From: an uncultured Eubacteriales bacterium
Lineage (GTDB): Bacteria > Bacillota > Clostridia > Oscillospirales > Oscillospiraceae
Reading direction: 5' to 3'
NCBI GenBank assembly: GCA_900549885.1
Contig: URQA01000104.1
Span: 1-8,617 of the forward strand
Length of the DNA stretch: 8,617 nucleotides
A program made the position numbers and the translations under genes. The notes below the pieces were generated by a model, which saw only the letters and a program-made list of their open reading frames with translations, was not told the DNA's origin and ran no database searches. Positions 6,757-8,617 of the stretch are shown here, one piece after another (positions within the stretch are counted from its first letter, which is position 1; each line of letters begins with the position of its first letter).

Positions 6757-6908
6757 GGCAAAGCACCTCCATAAAACAAAAATGTGGGCGCAAGACAGCA
6801 CCCACATCCACGACAAGAACCGTGCCCTATACACGGTGATCTTCCATGTTGACCTCTTTGCCTCAGGCTGGAGGTGAGGACGGCGGCGCCACTCCTGCTT
6901 TGTTTTGC
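6757..6908 (-). promoter_or_regulatory. infC-rpmI-rplT leader, probable L20-type autoregulatory leader
   Basis: About 150 nt of transcribed leader separates the promoter from infC. In transcript order it holds three structures. First is a stem-loop (CCTCA/TGAGG, 6861-6865 with 6875-6879) whose loop exposes CCTCC. Second is a hairpin with 6 perfect pairs (6819-6824 with 6832-6837, 7-nt loop). Third is an intrinsic terminator directly before infC. The segment complementary to 6869-6876 is a perfect 8-nt match to the infC Shine-Dalgarno region (6764-6771). It can also pair with the 5' arm of the terminator (6801-6810; 8 Watson-Crick pairs, one G-U, one mismatch). In Bacillus, L20 controls this operon by transcription attenuation in the leader; the layout here fits that mechanism but homology to the known L20 leader was not tested. 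Confidence 0.65.
6773..6807 (-). terminator. Intrinsic terminator (attenuator) upstream of infC
   Basis: On the minus strand a 10-bp stem (complements of 6798-6807 and 6782-6791, one G-U pair, 6-nt loop) is followed by TTTT-G-TTTT. It ends 2 bp before the infC ribosome binding site and lies wholly inside the leader, so it would stop transcription before infC unless it is disrupted. That position marks it as an attenuator rather than an end-of-operon terminator. Confidence 0.82.
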
Positions 6909-6914
6909 GTTGAT

Positions 6915-6943
6915 AGTATACCAGAGGAAACCTTGGCTGTCAA
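6915..6943 (-). promoter_or_regulatory. Strong sigma-A promoter for infC-rpmI-rplT
   Basis: Read on the minus strand, a perfect -35 TTGACA (complement of 6938-6943) is followed after exactly 17 bp by TATACT (complement of 6915-6920). A TGG in front makes an extended -10. Transcription would start near 6908. This near-consensus promoter suits a highly expressed ribosomal operon held in check by its leader. Confidence 0.92.
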
Positions 6944-7052
6944 GTGTTTTTTGCCTGCCGCGCCAGTCGAAGTTCCCATCGGCCCTTGCCGCCGGTCCGG
7001 CCAGTCCCCTCCCGGCCCGATCCACTTTTTCCAATGCTAAGGAGGAGTCCCC

Positions 7053-7448
7053 ATGAACACCCAGGAACACTATCAATCCGACCTGCTGTTTTACTTCGAC
7101 GGCCGGCCCCAGGAGCTGGCGCTGTACGAGGATCTGTTCCAGGCCATGTCCGCTGCCTTTCCAGACGCCTGCGTCAAAGTACAGAAGAGCCAGATCAGCT
7201 TCTACGGCCGGCACCTGTTTGCCGCCGCCTCCCTGCCGGTGCGGCGGAAGAAGGGCTGGCCGGAGCACTGTCTCATGGTGACCTTCGGCCTGGGCCACCG
7301 GGAGAACCATTCCCGTATCACCGTTGCCACCGAGCCCTATCCCAACCGCTGGACCCATCATGTTCTAGTGTCAGAAAGACGGGAGATTGACACACAGCTG
7401 ATGGATTGGCTGGTTCAGTCCTGGGTCTTTGCCGAGAACAAACGGTAG
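7053..7448 (+). CDS. DUF5655-family protein of unknown function
   Basis: This 131-residue soluble protein has no signal peptide or membrane segment. I recognise the pattern of DUF5655 proteins: a YFDGRPQELALYEDL start, VKVQKSQISFYGRHLFAA in the middle, LPVRRKK, then a TEPYPNRWTHHV motif and a C-terminal EIDTQLMDWLVQSW helix. It is rich in conserved aromatic and basic residues (R, K, H, W), which could suit nucleic-acid or nucleotide binding, but no catalytic motif is recognisable and no function is claimed. The ATG at 7053 follows AAGGAGG (7039-7045) at 7 nt. It is divergent from infC and probably single; I saw no clear promoter in the 130 bp upstream and no terminator before the next gene's promoter. 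The family assignment is from memory of the motif pattern. Confidence 0.75.
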   Translation: MNTQEHYQSDLLFYFDGRPQELALYEDLFQAMSAAFPDACVKVQKSQISFYGRHLFAAASLPVRRKKGWPEHCLMVTFGLGHRENHSRITVATEPYPNRWTHHVLVSERREIDTQLMDWLVQSWVFAENKR

Positions 7449-7462
7449 ATCTGCCGGCTGCT

Positions 7463-7496
7463 GTGGACTCTCGTTGACTTTTTCCCCTAGGTCCAC
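7463..7496 (+). repeat. Inverted repeat GTGGAC-N22-GTCCAC around the rfbA -35
   Basis: GTGGAC (7463-7468) and GTCCAC (7491-7496) are perfect inverted 6-mers. They bracket the -35 element, with the right copy abutting the -10. The spacing places the half-site starts 28 bp apart, and the position would suit a repressor. With six-base arms chance is not excluded. Confidence 0.3.
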
Positions 7497-7502
7497 TATA
7501 AT
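7474..7502 (+). promoter_or_regulatory. Sigma-A promoter for the RmlA-family gene
   Basis: TTGACT (7474-7479), a 17-bp spacer and a perfect TATAAT (7497-7502) make a near-consensus promoter. The start would be near 7509, giving a leader of about 50 nt before the ATG at 7560. The gene therefore has its own transcription unit, separate from the DUF5655 gene 25 bp upstream of the -35. Confidence 0.9.
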
Positions 7503-7559
7503 GGGATGGGATATTTTGCCCAAAACAACCATTTGCCCATCGACAAAGGAGTGACGCCC

Positions 7560-8414
7560 ATGAAAGGGATCATACTGGCCGCCGGCCGGGGCACCCGCCT
7601 ATATCCCATGACCCGGCCCGTTTGCAAGCCCCTTCTGCCCGTCTATGATAAACCCCTTATCTACTATCCCCTGTCTGTGCTTATGCAGGCGGGCATTCAT
7701 GAAGTACTGATCATTGTTCCTCCTGGGGAAGAAGGCACCTTTGCCTCCCTGCTTGGGGATGGAAAACATCTAGGCATGGACATCCGCTATGCAGTCCAGC
7801 CTGTGGCTCGGGGCATTGCTGACGCCCTGCTCATCGGAGAAGATTTTTTGGCGGGAGACGACGTATGTCTGGCCCTAGGAGATAATATTTTCCACTCTCC
7901 TACCCTGCCTGCAGCCCTCAAACGGGCCGCCGCACAAAACCACGGCGCTACCGTGTTTGGCTACTATGTAGACGATCCCAGACCCTTCGGCGTGGTAGAG
8001 TTTGACGCGAATGGCCGGGCTATCTCCATCGAAGAAAAGCCCCAGCACCCCAAGAGCAACTATATTATCCCCGGACTGTACTTCTACGATCATACCGTTC
8101 TCTCCATCGCCAAGTCCCTAACTCCCTCCGCCCGAGGAGAGTTGGAAATCACCGATGTAAACCTGGAGTATCTCCGCCGGGATCAGCTGCGGGTCATTCC
8201 TTTAGACCGGGACTTTATATGGCTAGACGCGGGAACCGCCGACAGTCTACTGGTGGCCGCCCAGGCCATTCGGGACATCCAGGCCGGTGGCCGGTATGTA
8301 GCCTGCATTGAAGAGATTGCCCGGGATGAGGGCTGGATCACCACGGAAACCGCCCACGCCATCGGCCGGGAGATGGCCACCACCAATTATGGGAAGTATC
8401 TTCTGGCCCTCTGA
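7560..8414 (+). CDS. rfbA: Glucose-1-phosphate thymidylyltransferase (RmlA/RfbA family)
   Basis: This 284-residue nucleotidyltransferase is nearly the full RmlA length (about 290). It would make dTDP-glucose from dTTP and glucose 1-phosphate in the cytoplasm, the first step towards dTDP-rhamnose and related sugars. Motifs: nucleotide loop LAAGRGTRLYP (about 6-16) with R13; PVYDKPLIYYPLS (27-39); YAVQP with Q80; GDN with metal-binding D108; FGVVEFD (143-149); EEKP with K160; GLYFYD (172-177); RGELEITDVN (192-201); and WLDAGT with D223. The C-terminal part through NYGKYLLAL also matches RmlA. ATG 7560 follows AAAGGAG (7545-7551) at 8 nt; an in-frame ATG at 7506 would add 18 unlikely residues and lies about where transcription starts. 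The usual SGTRL/KQLLP motif reads RGTRL/KPLLP here, so uridylyltransferase activity is a minor alternative. rfbB, rfbC and rfbD are not next to it. Confidence 0.9.
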   Translation: MKGIILAAGRGTRLYPMTRPVCKPLLPVYDKPLIYYPLSVLMQAGIHEVLIIVPPGEEGTFASLLGDGKHLGMDIRYAVQPVARGIADALLIGEDFLAGDDVCLALGDNIFHSPTLPAALKRAAAQNHGATVFGYYVDDPRPFGVVEFDANGRAISIEEKPQHPKSNYIIPGLYFYDHTVLSIAKSLTPSARGELEITDVNLEYLRRDQLRVIPLDRDFIWLDAGTADSLLVAAQAIRDIQAGGRYVACIEEIARDEGWITTETAHAIGREMATTNYGKYLLAL

Positions 8415-8430
8415 TAACAAGCAAGCGCAA

Positions 8431-8468
8431 GTCAGGCCCCGGAGAAGTGCACTTCTCCGGGGCCTGAC
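8431..8468. repeat. Perfect 38-bp palindrome downstream of the RmlA-family gene
   Basis: GTCAGGCCCCGGAGAAGTG (8431-8449) is followed with no spacer by its exact reverse complement (8450-8468). In RNA it would make a very stable hairpin of about 17 bp with a 4-nt loop. No T-run follows on either strand, so it is not a standard intrinsic terminator. It starts 16 bp after the RmlA-family stop codon, where it could protect the 3' end, stop polymerase weakly, bind a protein as DNA, or be a copy of a dispersed repeat. Confidence 0.9.
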
Positions 8469-8568
8469 CGATCGTCCACCTTCGTCCAAGGCAGATTTGG
8501 GGAGAGCCGCCCCGTCCGGTGGGGAGCCCCCTGGCAACACCTCGGCCTAGCTCATTTCTGTGCCAGGT
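8469..8568. other. Gene-free GC-rich segment
   Basis: About 100 bp between the palindrome and the right-edge terminator holds no supported gene. G- and C-runs (GGGGAG at 8499-8504 and again at 8521-8526, CCCC at 8510-8513) allow a small hairpin such as CCCC 8510-8513 with GGGG 8521-8524. I see no tRNA, known RNA motif or promoter here. Confidence 0.5.
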
Positions 8569-8574
8569 AAAAAG

Positions 8575-8610
8575 AGCCCGCCCGGCGGCCCAAAAGGTAC
8601 CGGGCGGGCT
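8575..8610 (-). terminator. Intrinsic terminator for a minus-strand gene beyond the right edge
   Basis: AGCCCGCCCGG (8575-8585) pairs perfectly with CCGGGCGGGCT (8600-8610) across a 14-nt loop. On the minus strand the 11-bp stem is followed by C and five T (complement of 8569-8574). The T-run lies only on that side, so it most likely ends a minus-strand gene located to the right of this window. It could also catch plus-strand transcripts weakly. Confidence 0.8.
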
Positions 8611-8617
8611 TCGCTGT

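Noticed and set aside
6757..6834. Upstream extension of infC to an ATG at 6834
   Set aside because: The extra 26 codons run through the attenuator hairpin and RBS, and they do not resemble IF3 N-termini.
6753..7361. 202-codon minus-strand frame over the DUF5655 gene and infC promoter
   Set aside because: It runs through the infC promoter and leader, and it is antisense to a gene with a good RBS and family motifs.
7506..7559. N-terminal extension of the RmlA-family protein from ATG 7506
   Set aside because: This ATG is at the predicted transcription start and has no RBS. ATG 7560 has a good RBS and gives the standard MKGIILA N-terminus.
8247..8550. Open frames on both strands across the 38-bp palindrome
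   Set aside because: They consist of palindrome and GC-rich intergenic DNA joined to the shadow of the RmlA-family gene, with low-complexity Pro/Gly/Arg products and no RBS.

Overview
This is a GC-rich stretch of low-GC-phylum-type chromosome. The gene families, strong AGGAGG-type ribosome binding sites and sigma-A promoters point to a Gram-positive member of the Clostridia. A gut Oscillospiraceae relative (Flavonifractor/Lawsonibacter-like) is my best guess from protein flavour, but that is inference and no 16S is present. Nothing here looks like a mobile element, phage, CRISPR or defence island. It is core chromosome with informative regulatory detail.

Left part (1-5527, + strand): the window opens in the tail of a Fis-type helix-turn-helix regulator. 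A promoter overlapping that gene's stop codon then drives what looks like one operon: a Nudix ADP-ribose pyrophosphatase, the response regulator WalR, the membrane sensor kinase WalK, and the two membrane-anchored accessory proteins WalH (YycH) and WalI (YycI). WalRK is the essential cell-wall homeostasis two-component system of Firmicutes, and WalH/WalI tune the kinase in the membrane. The genes are tightly packed (3 bp, 48 bp, an 11-bp overlap, 30 bp). The Nudix mRNA has a roughly 115-nt leader that can fold into a three-way junction.

Middle (5536-6943, - strand): a shared bidirectional terminator separates the Wal operon from the convergent infC-rpmI-rplT operon (IF3, L35, L20). That operon has a near-consensus promoter (TTGACA-17-TATACT), a roughly 150-nt leader ending in an intrinsic terminator just before infC, and an infC start that is best read as the rare codon ATA. 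These are signs of the L20-dependent attenuation and IF3 autoregulation known for this operon elsewhere.

Right part (7053-8617): a small DUF5655-type protein of unknown function, then a singly transcribed glucose-1-phosphate thymidylyltransferase (RmlA/RfbA family) with its own consensus promoter. After it come a perfect 38-bp palindrome, a gene-free GC-rich stretch, and a terminator oriented for a minus-strand gene beyond the right edge.

I found no convincing undescribed system. The observations most worth following are the infC leader and its ATA start, the structured Nudix leader, the Nudix-wal linkage, and the unexplained 38-bp palindrome.
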